Below are positions 25,449 through 35,599 of a DNA stretch of 64,000 nt, in pieces. How positions within the stretch are numbered: position 1 is the first letter of the stretch; each line of letters opens with the position of its first letter. A model generated the notes under the pieces. The model did not search any database. It worked only from the letters and a program-made list of their open reading frames with translations, and had not been told where the DNA came from. Both the position numbers and the translations under genes were made by a program. The stretch comes from Pseudomonas sp. S30 (GTDB lineage Bacteria > Pseudomonadota > Gammaproteobacteria > Pseudomonadales > Pseudomonadaceae), in assembly GCF_016518545.1 (NCBI RefSeq), contig NZ_JACVTO010000019.1, forward strand, positions 46,716-110,715. Reading direction: 5' to 3'.

Positions 25449-28400
25449 ATGAACAAGCATCTGCATCGCGTCATCTTCAACAAAGCCCGCGGCCAGCTCA
25501 TGGTGGTGGCCGAGAACGTCAGCGGCCAGGGCAAGGCGCCGGGCACCCGTGAGGCTGCCAGCCTTGGCCCGCGTCGCTGTGTGGCCACCCTGGGCGGGCT
25601 GCGGTTCGCCTTGATGGCGGCGCTGGGGCTGGTCAGCCTCGGCATCACCCCGGCCTGGGCCGGCGGCATCGTCGCCGACCCCGGTGCGCCAGGCGGGCAG
25701 CGGCCGATGGTCATCGACAGCGCCAATGGCACGCCGCAGGTGAACATCCAGGCGCCCAGCGCGGCGGGGGTGTCGCGCAACCAGTACAGCCAGTTCGACG
25801 TGGACTCGCGTGGCGCTATTCTCAACAATGCCAGCACCAATGCCCAGACCCAGCTCGGCGGCTGGATACAGGGCAACCCGAACCTGGCCAACGGCAGTGC
25901 GCGGGTGATCCTCAACGAGGTCAATGCCAGCAACCCCAGCCAGTTGCGCGGCTATGTCGAGGTCGCCGGCCAGCGCGCCGAGGTGGTGATCGCCAACCCG
26001 GCCGGTATCACCTGCGATGGCTGCGGTTTCATCAACGCCGACCGCTCCACCCTGACCACCGGTCGTGCCCAGCTCGAAGACGCGCGCATCGTCGGCTATC
26101 GGGTCGAAGGCGGCACCCTGACCATCACCGGCAAGGGCCTGGATGCCCGCGACAGCGACTACACCGACCTGATCGCGCGCAGCGTGAAGGTCAACGCCGG
26201 GGTCTGGGCCAAGGACCTCAAGGTGACCACCGGACGCAACCAGGTCACCGCCGACAACAGCCAGGCCACGGCGCTGGACGACGACGGCAGCGCCAAACCC
26301 GAGGTGGCCATCGACGTCGCCGACCTGGGCGGCATGTACGCGGGCAAGATCAAGCTGGTGGGCACCGAGGCGGGTGTGGGCGTGCGCAACGCCGGGCAGA
26401 TCGGCGCCATGGCCGGCGAGGTGAGCGTCACCGCCGATGGTCGTTTGGTGAACCAGGGCGCCATCAGCAGCGCCGGCGATACCCGTATCGCCACCGGCAG
26501 TGGTGTGGATAACAGCGGCAGCGTCTATGCCAAGGGCGCGGTGCAGGTCAGCAGTGCGGGCACTGTGGATAACTCGGGCACCGTGGCTGCCCAGGGCGAT
26601 GTCGCCCTCCAGGCAGGGAAGCTGAACAGCTCGCGCGACGCGTTGCTGGCGGCCGGCGTGGATTCGTTGGGGGTGTCCAGTGGCCAGGCGGCGTTGCGGG
26701 TGGACGCGCAGCAGATCGTCGACCAGGGGCAGAACCACGCCAGCGGCGCGGTCACGTTCAAGGGCGAATCGGTCGACCTCAGCCATGGCAAGACCCAGGG
26801 CGCGAGCCTGTCGCTGAGCGCCGGCAGCGGCGACCTGGACCTGCGCGACGCCACGCTCGACAGCGCCGGCACCTTGCAGGCGAATACCCGTGCTACGCTG
26901 CGCAGCGACCGCAGCAAGGTCAACGTCGGCCAGTTGCAGGTCGATGCCGCGAGCATGAGCAACGTCGCGGGCGACCTGGTGCAGACCGGCACTGGCGACA
27001 GCCGCATTGGCGTGCGCGACAACCTCGACAATAGCAATGGCCGTATCGCCAGCAATGCCGGCAACCTGACCCTGGACAGCGGCACCTTTAACAACCGGCA
27101 AGGTACGGTCGAGCACGCCGGCAGCGGCCAGCTGGCCATCGACACGCGCGTGCTCGACAGCACCGCCGGCACCCTGGCCAGCAATGGCGCGCTCGCGCTC
27201 ACCACGCAGCAGGCGCTGCTCGCCGACAGCCAGGTGCAGGGCCGCAACGTGTCGCTCGACAGCCCAGAGCTCGACACCCGCAACGCCAACGTCATCGCCA
27301 CACAGGGCGGCAACCTGAGCGTGCGCAACGCCCAGCGCCTGGACAACCGCGGCGGCACCCTGGCAGCCGGCGGCAACCTGGACATCAGCGCCGAGCAGGT
27401 ACGCAACGACGGCGGCCGGCTCAGTGCAGGCGCCGCCCTGAACCTGCGCGCCGAGCGGCTGGACAACCTCGCCGGCACCGTCGCCGCGACCCAGGCCATG
27501 CAGGTCATCGCCGCTCGCCTGGACAACACCGACGGTACCCTTGGCTCGGTACAGGGCGGGGTGCGGCTGGACATCGCCGACGACGCCCTGCTCAACCAGC
27601 GGGGGCGGATCGAAGCCGCGGGGCTGGTTCAGGTCAGTGCCAAGGGTATCGACAACCGCCAGGGCACCCTCAGTGGCGGCCAGCTGCTGCTCGACAGCCG
27701 TGGCCAGACGTTCGACAACGACGCCGGGACCCTCGACGCCGGGGCCACCCTCGACCTGCGCAGTGGCGAGCTGCGCAACAGCGCCGGCCTGATCCAGGCC
27801 GGTGGCCGACTGTTCGTCGACACCGGCAGCCAGGTCTTGCGCAACACCGCCTCCGGCATCGACAAGGGCATCGTCGGCCAGGACGCCGTGGAACTGCGCA
27901 GCGGTCAATTGCTCAATGACGACGGTTTCATCGCCGGCAAGGGCGACGTGCTGCTGGTCGCCCAGCAGGTGCAGAACCAGGGTGAAGTGGTCGGCGAGCG
28001 TCAGGTGCAGGTGCAGGGCCAGCGCCTGGACAACCAGGGCGGCAAGATCCAGGCCCGTGGCGACCTGCAACTGGCCCTGAGCCAGGCCCTCGACAACCGC
28101 GACGGCCTGCTGCGCAGTGCCGGGCAGTTGAGCGTGCAGACCGCCAGCCTGGACAACCGCAGCACGGCTGCCACCGGCAAGGGCATCGAGGGCCAGTCGC
28201 TGCTGCTGCGCGCCGATGCCCTGGACAACGGCAACGGCGCCCTGCGCGCGGACCAGGGCATCGACCTGGGAGTCGCCGGCACGCTGAACAACGACCAGGG
28301 CCTGATCTCGGCAGGCGGCGAATTGCGCCTGGCCGATCGCGACCCGGCGCAGGCGCGGCTGCGGGTGGACAACGGCAGTGGCACGCTGATCGCCGGTCGC

Positions 28401-31400
28401 CTGCTGGCGATCAACGCTGCCTATTTCAGCGGCAGCGGCCGAGGGCTGAGCCTGGGTGACCTGCAACTGCGCCAGCAGGGCGACCTGGTCCTGGCCGGGC
28501 AGCTGCAGGCCAACGGCACGCTGGACCTGGAGGTGGGCGGCCAACTGAGCAACAGCGGCCAACTGTTGGCCAGCAAGGCCCTGACCCTGCGCGCCACTCA
28601 CCTGGACAACAGCGCCCAGGGCGAACTGTCGGCAACCCGGGTGGACCTGCGCCTGAGTGGCCAACTGACCAACCGTGGCCTGATCGACGGCCAGCAGGTG
28701 CGCCTGCAAGCCGACGAACTGTTCAACCTCGGCACTGGCCGTATCTATGGCGATCGCCTGGCCATCGCCAGCCGCCACCTGGTCAACCGCGACGAGAACG
28801 ACCGCGCCGCCACCCTCGCTGCCCGCGAGCAGCTGGACATCGGCACCCAGCGCCTGGACAACCGCGAGCAGGCGCTGATCTTCAGCGCCGGCGACCTGGC
28901 CATCGGGGGGGCGCTGGATGGCGACGACCATGCCACTGGCCGGGCCACCCAGTTGAGCAACGCCAGTGCCACCGTCGAGTCCCTGGGCGACCTGCGCCTG
29001 GCGGTCGCCGAGCTGCGCAACACCAACGAGCATTTCAGCACCACCGAAGTCCAGGTCAGCGACGAACAGTTGCGCGAATACCAGATCAGCGGCTCGCCCA
29101 ATCGCTACCGACCGGACGAGATCTCCGTCTACAACGACGAGGTCGACCACCTGCGCACCCCCGAAGGCGTGCGTGACAACTTCAACCGCTACGACTACAC
29201 CCGCAGCGTCACCGAAACCCGTATCGCCACCTCCGCACCTGGGCAGATCCTCGCTGGCGGCGACCTCAGCTTCAGCGGCGACACGGTGTTCAACGACAAG
29301 AGCCGCATCCTGGCCGGGGGCGTGCTGCAGGCCGGCGCCGCCCAGGTGACCAACACCGAGGTGGATGGGCGCCGCGTCACCACCGATGTGGGCACCGCCA
29401 CCAACTTCTACCGCATCCAGCGCAAGGGCCGTGACCGCCAGGGCAGCAACATCGCCGCCTACCGTCCGGCGCCGCTGATCCAGGACATCGACCTCACGCC
29501 CACCGAATATGGCGAGCACGCCACCATCAACGGCAGCGGCACGCAGATCGCCGGGCGCGCTCAGCAGCAGGTCGGCCAACAGGTGGCCACGGTGGGCGCG
29601 GTCGACACCCAGGTCGCCCAGCAGAACCGTGTCGGCGCGGTGGTATCGGTCAAGCTGGCCGACGGCAAGGGCGTGGCCGACCAGGTGCGCAGCGGCGGGC
29701 TGAACCTGGCGCTGCCCAGCAACAGCCTGTTCCAGACCAACCCCGAGACCACTCGCGGCTACCTGATCGAGACCGACCCGCGCTTCACCAGCTACCGCAC
29801 CTGGCTGTCGTCGGACTACATGCTCGATCGGTTGCAGCTCGATCCGGCGCTGACTCAGCAGCGCCTGGGCGACGGCTTCTACGAGCAGCGTCTGATCCGC
29901 GAGCAGGTGGCCCAGCTCACCGGGCGGCGCTTCATCGACGGCTTCGCCAACGACGAGTCCCAGTACCGTGCGCTGATCGACAACGCCGTCACCGTCGCCA
30001 GTTCCTGGAACCTGGTACCGGGGGTCGCATTGACGTCCGAGCAGATGGCCCAGCTGACCAGCGATATCGTCTGGCTGGTCTCGCGCGACGTCACCCTGCC
30101 CAACGGCCAGACGCGCCAGGTCCTGGTACCGCAGGTGTACGTACGCGTGCGCGACGGCGACCTGGATGGCAACGGCGCGCTGATCGCCGGCCAGCAACTG
30201 CGCCTGGACCTCTCCGGCGACCTGCTCAACAGCGGCAGCCTGGGCGGGCGCAGCGTGGTGGCGCTGACCGCGCAGAACATCGACAACCTCGGCGGACGCA
30301 TCCAGGGCAACAACGTCGCGCTGCAAATCCGTGACAACCTCAACAACCTGGGCGGCCTGATCGGCGCCAGCGACAGCCTGGCGCTCAAGGCCGGGCAGGA
30401 CATCAACGTCCGCTCGCTGACCCAGGACAGCGTCAGCGAGCAGGGCAGCCGCACCGCAGTGTCCCGCGTCGCCGGGTTGTTCGTCAGTGGCGAGGGCGGG
30501 ACCATGCGCGTGGCCGCCGGCCGCGACCTCAACCTGGCGGGCGCGCAGGTGGTCAATGCCGGCGCGGGCGGTGTCAGCCAGCTCGAAGCCGGGCGTGACG
30601 TCAACCTGGGCACCGTGGCCGAACAGCACCAGCAGGCGATCAGCTGGAACTCCAGCAACTGGCGCAACGAGGCCAGCCGTGGCGAAGTCGGCAGCACCGT
30701 GCAGAGCACGGGCGACCTGCATATCCAGGCCGGCCAGGACATCGCCGCGCGCGGCGCGACGGTTGCCAGCGACCAGGGCATGGTGATGGCCCAGGCCGGT
30801 CGCGACATCGCACTCAGCGCAGCCGAGCAATATCAATTCGCCGACGAAGCCCACAAGTTCAAGGGCAAGAGCGGCCTGCTCTCCAGCAAGACCACCACCC
30901 TGCGCGACACCGTCAGCCAGACCCAGGCCCAGGGCAGCACCGTCAGCGCCGAGCAGACCTACCTGCAGGCGGGGCGTGATATCGGGGTGCGCGGCAGCGA
31001 CGTGGTCTCCACCCAGCAGACCGTACTGGCGGCCGACCGCGACATCAATGTCGAAGCCGCCAGCCAGAGCGCCAGCGAGCGCCACGACAAGTCGGTGAAA
31101 AAGAGCGGCCTGTTCAGCGGTGGCGGCCTGGCCCTGACCATCGGCACCCAGCAGCAGAGCGTCAAGGACCTCACCACCCGCGAAACTGCCCGCGCCAGCA
31201 CGGTCGGCAGCACCGAAGGCGACGTGTTGATCGACGCCGGGCGCCAGTACCGCCAGGTGGGCAGCGACGTCATGGCGCCGAAGGGCGATGTGGATATCCT
31301 CGCCCAGCAGATCGCCATCACCGAGGCGCGGGAGCTCACCGACCGCACCCACGAGACGCGCTTCAAGCAGACCGGCTTCACCGTGACCATCACCAACCCG

Positions 31401-34400
31401 GTGATCAGCGCGATCCAGACCACCCAGCAGATGCAGCGCGCCGCCGGCAAGACCGAGGACGGCCGCATGCAGGCGCTGGCCGCCTCCACCGCAGCGCTGG
31501 CGGTGAACAACGCCGCCACGTCGGTGGCACAGGACCCGGGCGCGGCCGGTGGGGTGAACATCAGCCTGTCGCTGGGCACCAAGCAGCAGGAAAGCACCAC
31601 GGTCCAGCACAACGACACCGCAGCCGGTTCCAAGGTGGTCGCCGGCAACGATGTGCGCCTGCGCGCCACCGGTGCCGGTCGTGACAGCGACATCACCGTA
31701 CAAGGCAGCGAAGTACGTGCAGGCCGCGACGCCACCTTGGCCGCCGATGGCGACATCAACCTGCTGGCCGCACGCAACACCAGCCAGCAGGACAGCGACA
31801 GCAAGGGCAGCAGCGCCAGCGTCGGCATCGGCCTGTCGCTGGGTGGCTCGCGCAACGGCTTCACCCTGGACCTGGGCGTGAGCGGCAACCGCGGCGAAGC
31901 CGACGGCGACACCCTGACCCACAGCAATGCCCGGGTCGAGGCCGGCAATCGCGCCACCTTGATCTCCGGCGGCGACAGCAACCTGCGCGGCGCGGTGGTC
32001 AGTGGTCGCGAAGTGCTCGCGGATGTCGGCGGCGACCTCAACATCGAAAGCCTGCAAGACACCGACACCTTCAAGGTCGACGAGAAGAGCATGGGCTTCG
32101 GCCTGAGCCTGTGCATTCCGCCGTTCTGCTATGGCATGAGCTCGGTCAGCGGCGGCAGCGCCAACCTGGGCGGCACCGACATGGACTCGGACTTCGCCAG
32201 CGTCACCGAGCAGTCCGGGATCAAGGCCGGCGACGGCGGGTTCGATGTGCGCGTGGCCGGCAACACCGATCTCAAGGGCGCTGTGATCGCCAGCAGTGAC
32301 AAGGCCGTGGCCGAAGGCAAGAACCGCCTGGAGACTGGCAGCCTGACCACCAGCGACATCCGCAACAAGGCCGAGTACGACGCCAGCACCTTCAACATCG
32401 GCGGCGGCTACAGCGAGATCGGCAAGGACCAGGACGGCAAGGTGCAGACCGGCGGCGCGATCACCCCCGGCACCGAGATCCCGACCAACGACAAGCAGAT
32501 CGGCGCCAGCCTGCCGATCGCCATCAGTGCCAGCGACAGCGCCAGCAGCGTGACCCGCAGCGGCATCAGTGGTGCCAGCCTCCTCATCACCGATGCCGCC
32601 GCCCAGCGCGAGCGCACCGGCCAGAGCGTCGAGCAGACGCTGGCCGGGCTCAACCGCGAGGTATCCAGCGACCGCGACGACACCAACGCACTCAAGCCGA
32701 TCTTCGACGAAGAGCAGATCCGCTCGGGCTTCGAGATCGTCAACGCCTTCGCCAACGAGGCCGGCACCCTGCTCGCCAACAAGGCCAAGGAGGTCGACGA
32801 CAAGCGCAAAGAGGCCGATGCAGCCGACGCCAAGGCCCTCGAAACCAGCGACGCAGAGCTCAGCCAGGCCCTGCGCGACCAGGCCATCCGGCTGCGCAAC
32901 GAAGCCGATGGCGTGGCCGGCAACTGGGGCGCCGGCGGCACCTACCGGCAGATCACCACCGCCCTGGTCGCCGCCGCCAGCGGCAACATCAGTGCCGGCA
33001 ACGGCGCGTTCCTGCAAGGCATGGTGGTCAACTACGTGCAGCAGCAAGGCGCCGGTTACCTCGGTGACCTGGTCGCCGACGGCACCCTGGTCGAAGGCAC
33101 GCCGATGCACGCCGCCCTGCACGGCATCCTCGCCTGCGCCGGTGCCGCCGCCAGCAGCCAGAGCTGCGGCAGTGGCGCTGCCGGCGCGGCGGCGTCGAGC
33201 CTGCTCACCGGGCTGTTCTCCGAAGCCAGCCCGACTGAGAGCGAACGCGAGCGCGAGGCCAAGCGAAACCTCATCGTCAGCCTGGTCACCGGCCTCGCCG
33301 CCACCACCAGCCTCGACGCCGCCACCGCTACGGCGGCGGCCTCCGGGGCGGTGGATAACAACTGGCTGGCGACTCAGCAGTACGTGCAGGCGCGCAAGGA
33401 GCTCAAGGAAGCCGAAGGACGCATCGACGAACTCAAGGTGCTGGCTAAGTGGGCGTACATCAGCAAAAAGCAGGATCTGTTGACCCAAAGCGGGGTTGGC
33501 CAGGGCTTGATCAAGGCCGGCTTTGACGATATCTCGGGGCTGGCGCAGATGCTTTTGCATCCGGTCGAGACGGTCAAGGCCATCGGCGGCTTGATCGACG
33601 ATCCGAGTGCATTGGCCGGTTACCCGGCAGAGGTCAAACAGAACATCAAAGACAAGGTCGCCCGTATCGAGAACGCGCTTACCGTCGGCGGTGATGCCAA
33701 TGCCGAGCAGATGGGTTACGACATTGGCGAACTGGTGTGGGACGTTGGCGGCCTCGTCACCGGGGTTGGCGGGGTTGCCAAAGGCGGCGTCAAGCTGGCC
33801 TCGGTGGGTATCAAGCTGAGTACCAAAAAGCTTGAGCAGATGGCTGAACGACAGATTGTCAAGAACCTTGAGTGGCAGGCGGGTAAAGGCGAGTACACCG
33901 CTAAGCTTGGCGGGGGCTACGGCTCGCCGTCGACCGTGACCCACAATGGTCAGGTGGTCGAGAATGCAGGAGACTTCTCAGGTTCGCTGCCCAAGCCTGC
34001 GGGCAAGGGGGAAGGTGGTGCTGGGGCGAAGGAGCCGGGGCAAGCCAACCCCGATATCGTCGATCCGCCCAAGTTCAGCTCGATTGAAGACCTGTTTGGT
34101 CAAACGTTTGAAAGCATTCCATTGTCACACCTTCCCAATTGGAAGACCGGTTCCCTGGTAAATGATGGCAAACTCGGGGAGCAACTGGCCGTGCAGGTCC
34201 TGAACGAGAAAACCGGCCTCAATTTCAAACCTCTGCAAAACAGTAGCAACCACGGTTGCGATGGCTGCGCGGTTGCGATCAATGGGGATACGATCACAGT
34301 GGTGGTGATGGATGCGAAGTCTTCGGTGAATGGCGTGAATAAGGCCGCTACGCCGCATGGAGATCCGGCGACGAGGTTGAGAGGGTGGCTGGGTAATAGC

Positions 34401-34559
34401 TCGATTGCCGATTCAGACCCAGCGTTACGCGATGCTTTGCGAGCAGCGTTGCTTTCTGAAAATGCCAAGGTCCAAGGCGTGACCGTCAAAGTGGGTGTTC
34501 CTGCCGCCGGCAGAACAGGTGTAGCAGAATTTAAGGTGGAACCATGGTCCAAGAAATAA
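25449..34559 (+). CDS. cdiA: CdiA-type contact-dependent inhibition toxin, filamentous haemagglutinin family
   Basis: 3036 residues. Residues 1-25 are an extended signal peptide region (MNKHLHRVIFNKARGQLMVV), the hydrophobic core lies at ~50-71 and cleavage is expected after AWA. The TPS secretion domain has NPNL and NPAGITCDGCGF. Long beta-helical haemagglutinin repeats (LDNRxGxL, AGxxLxIxA) fill residues ~350-1150 and again ~1580-2250; between them a divergent segment (~1200-1560, including TRGYLIETDPRFTSYRTWLSSDYML) matches the conserved region behind the receptor-binding part of CdiA. A pretoxin segment leads to VDNNWL (~residue 2636), a variant of the VENN boundary. The C terminus is described separately. 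Secreted by CdiB, probably acylated by the HlyC-like protein. Confidence 0.92.
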   Translation: MNKHLHRVIFNKARGQLMVVAENVSGQGKAPGTREAASLGPRRCVATLGGLRFALMAALGLVSLGITPAWAGGIVADPGAPGGQRPMVIDSANGTPQVNIQAPSAAGVSRNQYSQFDVDSRGAILNNASTNAQTQLGGWIQGNPNLANGSARVILNEVNASNPSQLRGYVEVAGQRAEVVIANPAGITCDGCGFINADRSTLTTGRAQLEDARIVGYRVEGGTLTITGKGLDARDSDYTDLIARSVKVNAGVWAKDLKVTTGRNQVTADNSQATALDDDGSAKPEVAIDVADLGGMYAGKIKLVGTEAGVGVRNAGQIGAMAGEVSVTADGRLVNQGAISSAGDTRIATGSGVDNSGSVYAKGAVQVSSAGTVDNSGTVAAQGDVALQAGKLNSSRDALLAAGVDSLGVSSGQAALRVDAQQIVDQGQNHASGAVTFKGESVDLSHGKTQGASLSLSAGSGDLDLRDATLDSAGTLQANTRATLRSDRSKVNVGQLQVDAASMSNVAGDLVQTGTGDSRIGVRDNLDNSNGRIASNAGNLTLDSGTFNNRQGTVEHAGSGQLAIDTRVLDSTAGTLASNGALALTTQQALLADSQVQGRNVSLDSPELDTRNANVIATQGGNLSVRNAQRLDNRGGTLAAGGNLDISAEQVRNDGGRLSAGAALNLRAERLDNLAGTVAATQAMQVIAARLDNTDGTLGSVQGGVRLDIADDALLNQRGRIEAAGLVQVSAKGIDNRQGTLSGGQLLLDSRGQTFDNDAGTLDAGATLDLRSGELRNSAGLIQAGGRLFVDTGSQVLRNTASGIDKGIVGQDAVELRSGQLLNDDGFIAGKGDVLLVAQQVQNQGEVVGERQVQVQGQRLDNQGGKIQARGDLQLALSQALDNRDGLLRSAGQLSVQTASLDNRSTAATGKGIEGQSLLLRADALDNGNGALRADQGIDLGVAGTLNNDQGLISAGGELRLADRDPAQARLRVDNGSGTLIAGRLLAINAAYFSGSGRGLSLGDLQLRQQGDLVLAGQLQANGTLDLEVGGQLSNSGQLLASKALTLRATHLDNSAQGELSATRVDLRLSGQLTNRGLIDGQQVRLQADELFNLGTGRIYGDRLAIASRHLVNRDENDRAATLAAREQLDIGTQRLDNREQALIFSAGDLAIGGALDGDDHATGRATQLSNASATVESLGDLRLAVAELRNTNEHFSTTEVQVSDEQLREYQISGSPNRYRPDEISVYNDEVDHLRTPEGVRDNFNRYDYTRSVTETRIATSAPGQILAGGDLSFSGDTVFNDKSRILAGGVLQAGAAQVTNTEVDGRRVTTDVGTATNFYRIQRKGRDRQGSNIAAYRPAPLIQDIDLTPTEYGEHATINGSGTQIAGRAQQQVGQQVATVGAVDTQVAQQNRVGAVVSVKLADGKGVADQVRSGGLNLALPSNSLFQTNPETTRGYLIETDPRFTSYRTWLSSDYMLDRLQLDPALTQQRLGDGFYEQRLIREQVAQLTGRRFIDGFANDESQYRALIDNAVTVASSWNLVPGVALTSEQMAQLTSDIVWLVSRDVTLPNGQTRQVLVPQVYVRVRDGDLDGNGALIAGQQLRLDLSGDLLNSGSLGGRSVVALTAQNIDNLGGRIQGNNVALQIRDNLNNLGGLIGASDSLALKAGQDINVRSLTQDSVSEQGSRTAVSRVAGLFVSGEGGTMRVAAGRDLNLAGAQVVNAGAGGVSQLEAGRDVNLGTVAEQHQQAISWNSSNWRNEASRGEVGSTVQSTGDLHIQAGQDIAARGATVASDQGMVMAQAGRDIALSAAEQYQFADEAHKFKGKSGLLSSKTTTLRDTVSQTQAQGSTVSAEQTYLQAGRDIGVRGSDVVSTQQTVLAADRDINVEAASQSASERHDKSVKKSGLFSGGGLALTIGTQQQSVKDLTTRETARASTVGSTEGDVLIDAGRQYRQVGSDVMAPKGDVDILAQQIAITEARELTDRTHETRFKQTGFTVTITNPVISAIQTTQQMQRAAGKTEDGRMQALAASTAALAVNNAATSVAQDPGAAGGVNISLSLGTKQQESTTVQHNDTAAGSKVVAGNDVRLRATGAGRDSDITVQGSEVRAGRDATLAADGDINLLAARNTSQQDSDSKGSSASVGIGLSLGGSRNGFTLDLGVSGNRGEADGDTLTHSNARVEAGNRATLISGGDSNLRGAVVSGREVLADVGGDLNIESLQDTDTFKVDEKSMGFGLSLCIPPFCYGMSSVSGGSANLGGTDMDSDFASVTEQSGIKAGDGGFDVRVAGNTDLKGAVIASSDKAVAEGKNRLETGSLTTSDIRNKAEYDASTFNIGGGYSEIGKDQDGKVQTGGAITPGTEIPTNDKQIGASLPIAISASDSASSVTRSGISGASLLITDAAAQRERTGQSVEQTLAGLNREVSSDRDDTNALKPIFDEEQIRSGFEIVNAFANEAGTLLANKAKEVDDKRKEADAADAKALETSDAELSQALRDQAIRLRNEADGVAGNWGAGGTYRQITTALVAAASGNISAGNGAFLQGMVVNYVQQQGAGYLGDLVADGTLVEGTPMHAALHGILACAGAAASSQSCGSGAAGAAASSLLTGLFSEASPTESEREREAKRNLIVSLVTGLAATTSLDAATATAAASGAVDNNWLATQQYVQARKELKEAEGRIDELKVLAKWAYISKKQDLLTQSGVGQGLIKAGFDDISGLAQMLLHPVETVKAIGGLIDDPSALAGYPAEVKQNIKDKVARIENALTVGGDANAEQMGYDIGELVWDVGGLVTGVGGVAKGGVKLASVGIKLSTKKLEQMAERQIVKNLEWQAGKGEYTAKLGGGYGSPSTVTHNGQVVENAGDFSGSLPKPAGKGEGGAGAKEPGQANPDIVDPPKFSSIEDLFGQTFESIPLSHLPNWKTGSLVNDGKLGEQLAVQVLNEKTGLNFKPLQNSSNHGCDGCAVAINGDTITVVVMDAKSSVNGVNKAATPHGDPATRLRGWLGNSSIADSDPALRDALRAALLSENAKVQGVTVKVGVPAAGRTGVAEFKVEPWSKK
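34080..34556 (+). other. CdiA-CT: predicted PD-(D/E)XK-fold nuclease domain
   Basis: The last ~155 residues of CdiA form a compact domain after a Gly/Pro/Lys-rich linker. Three polar positions are ordered as in PD-(D/E)XK nucleases: E2911 in GKLGEQLA (helix 1), D2938 in NHGCDGCAV (strand 2) and D2955-A-K2957 in VVVMDAKSS (strand 3). Base composition falls visibly below that of the upstream cdiA body from about 33420, as is usual for exchangeable CT modules. Predicted DNA or RNA cleavage in the target cell; I cannot name a family for it. Confidence 0.65.
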
Positions 34560-35542
34560 TTCAGTGCGAGCGCTCGGGCGTAAACCCGAAATGGCCCTCC
34601 TACAAAAGTGTGCTGGGGCGCATAGCCAAGGGGCCACATGTCTCGGATGAATATGAGATAGCCGGTATTCGCGAGTACGCTACTCGCGAGGATGCTTCGC
34701 CGAAGCCTTCAATGATGGTTCCAAACAGAAACAATGCAACAGATGCTCGTGCAGAATGGATGTCGGTGACAAGGGCTCACAAAGTACTTGCCACTGCAAC
34801 GGGAAACCCGCGATGGCTTTCTGAATTGGCACACTGGATGCGTTACTACCAAGTAGGCATTTGGCAGTTGTTTTTTTGGGCGGGGCAGTTTGACGTTTTG
34901 GCTAAAGCTGTAGGTAATGACAGACGCCAAGAAAACTACAGCTTCCAAACCGCCACCAACATGATGGGCGCAATGGCGATTTTGGGTTGGAAGGATGCCG
35001 TCATCCATCAGGGCTATCTCACTCATGCGGCGCTTAATCGCAGGCATCAGTTGGTAATCGAGTACGAAGAGGAGCACCGCCGCGCTCAAGCCTTTATGCT
35101 GCGCGTGTTTGCCGATTGGGTGGGCGATGTTTCACACCAGTGGCCGGCTTATGCGTATGACGAGCCCATCTACGAAGTTCTTTTGGCTAACTGGCGCACT
35201 CCCAATCCCGAGGACTTGCTGCCCTGTCTGCTCGCTGCTTGTGATCGCCATACCTGGCAAACCGGCAGAGACAGCCAGAAGAACTCCTATGATTTCAATC
35301 AGGATTGGCACTTGGAGCGCGTGCCGGTGGAAATTCTCTACCTACTGCGTCTGCGCCAATGGGAAGGCTTGCCCAATCCGCAGGAAATCGATCATCCCCT
35401 GATGGCCGCGCCCTTTGACAAATTGCCGCCCGAGCAACCAGTGCCTGAATTCGACGAGCTGATGCAGGGTGTGCTCAAGCGCGCAAGAGAGGACTGGCCA
35501 CAGTACGATGAGGTGCTGTCTTTGACAGAGTTGAAGCGTTGA
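34544..35542 (+). CDS. cdiI: Probable cognate immunity protein (CdiI)
   Basis: 332 residues, starting inside the last codons of cdiA (16-bp overlap) with a Shine-Dalgarno AAGGTGG at 34533. The overlap makes it the best candidate for neutralising the CdiA nuclease. No catalytic motif; rich in Trp and predicted helices. The C-terminal third contains ERVPVEILYLLRLRQWEGL followed by a HPL..PF..LP segment, a layout shared with the orphan immunity protein at 38491-39357, suggesting one large alpha-helical immunity superfamily (Imm49-like is my guess). Cytoplasmic. Confidence 0.75.
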   Translation: MVQEIIQCERSGVNPKWPSYKSVLGRIAKGPHVSDEYEIAGIREYATREDASPKPSMMVPNRNNATDARAEWMSVTRAHKVLATATGNPRWLSELAHWMRYYQVGIWQLFFWAGQFDVLAKAVGNDRRQENYSFQTATNMMGAMAILGWKDAVIHQGYLTHAALNRRHQLVIEYEEEHRRAQAFMLRVFADWVGDVSHQWPAYAYDEPIYEVLLANWRTPNPEDLLPCLLAACDRHTWQTGRDSQKNSYDFNQDWHLERVPVEILYLLRLRQWEGLPNPQEIDHPLMAAPFDKLPPEQPVPEFDELMQGVLKRAREDWPQYDEVLSLTELKR

Positions 35543-35599
35543 ACAGAGGCAGGATCCATCTTGGGTTCTGCCAACCAGGCAGTGTCTAGTGTGGAGCTG

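Noticed and set aside
25449..33400. Tandem short repeats in cdiA considered as a CRISPR-like or mobile repeat array.
   Set aside because: The periodicity is that of haemagglutinin beta-helix codons, variable in length and sequence, within one open frame.
24876..33944. 3022-codon open frame on the minus strand opposite cdiA.
   Set aside because: It is the codon-bias shadow of a GC-rich repetitive gene: Gly/Ala/Val-rich, spans several real genes and has no domain or ribosome site.
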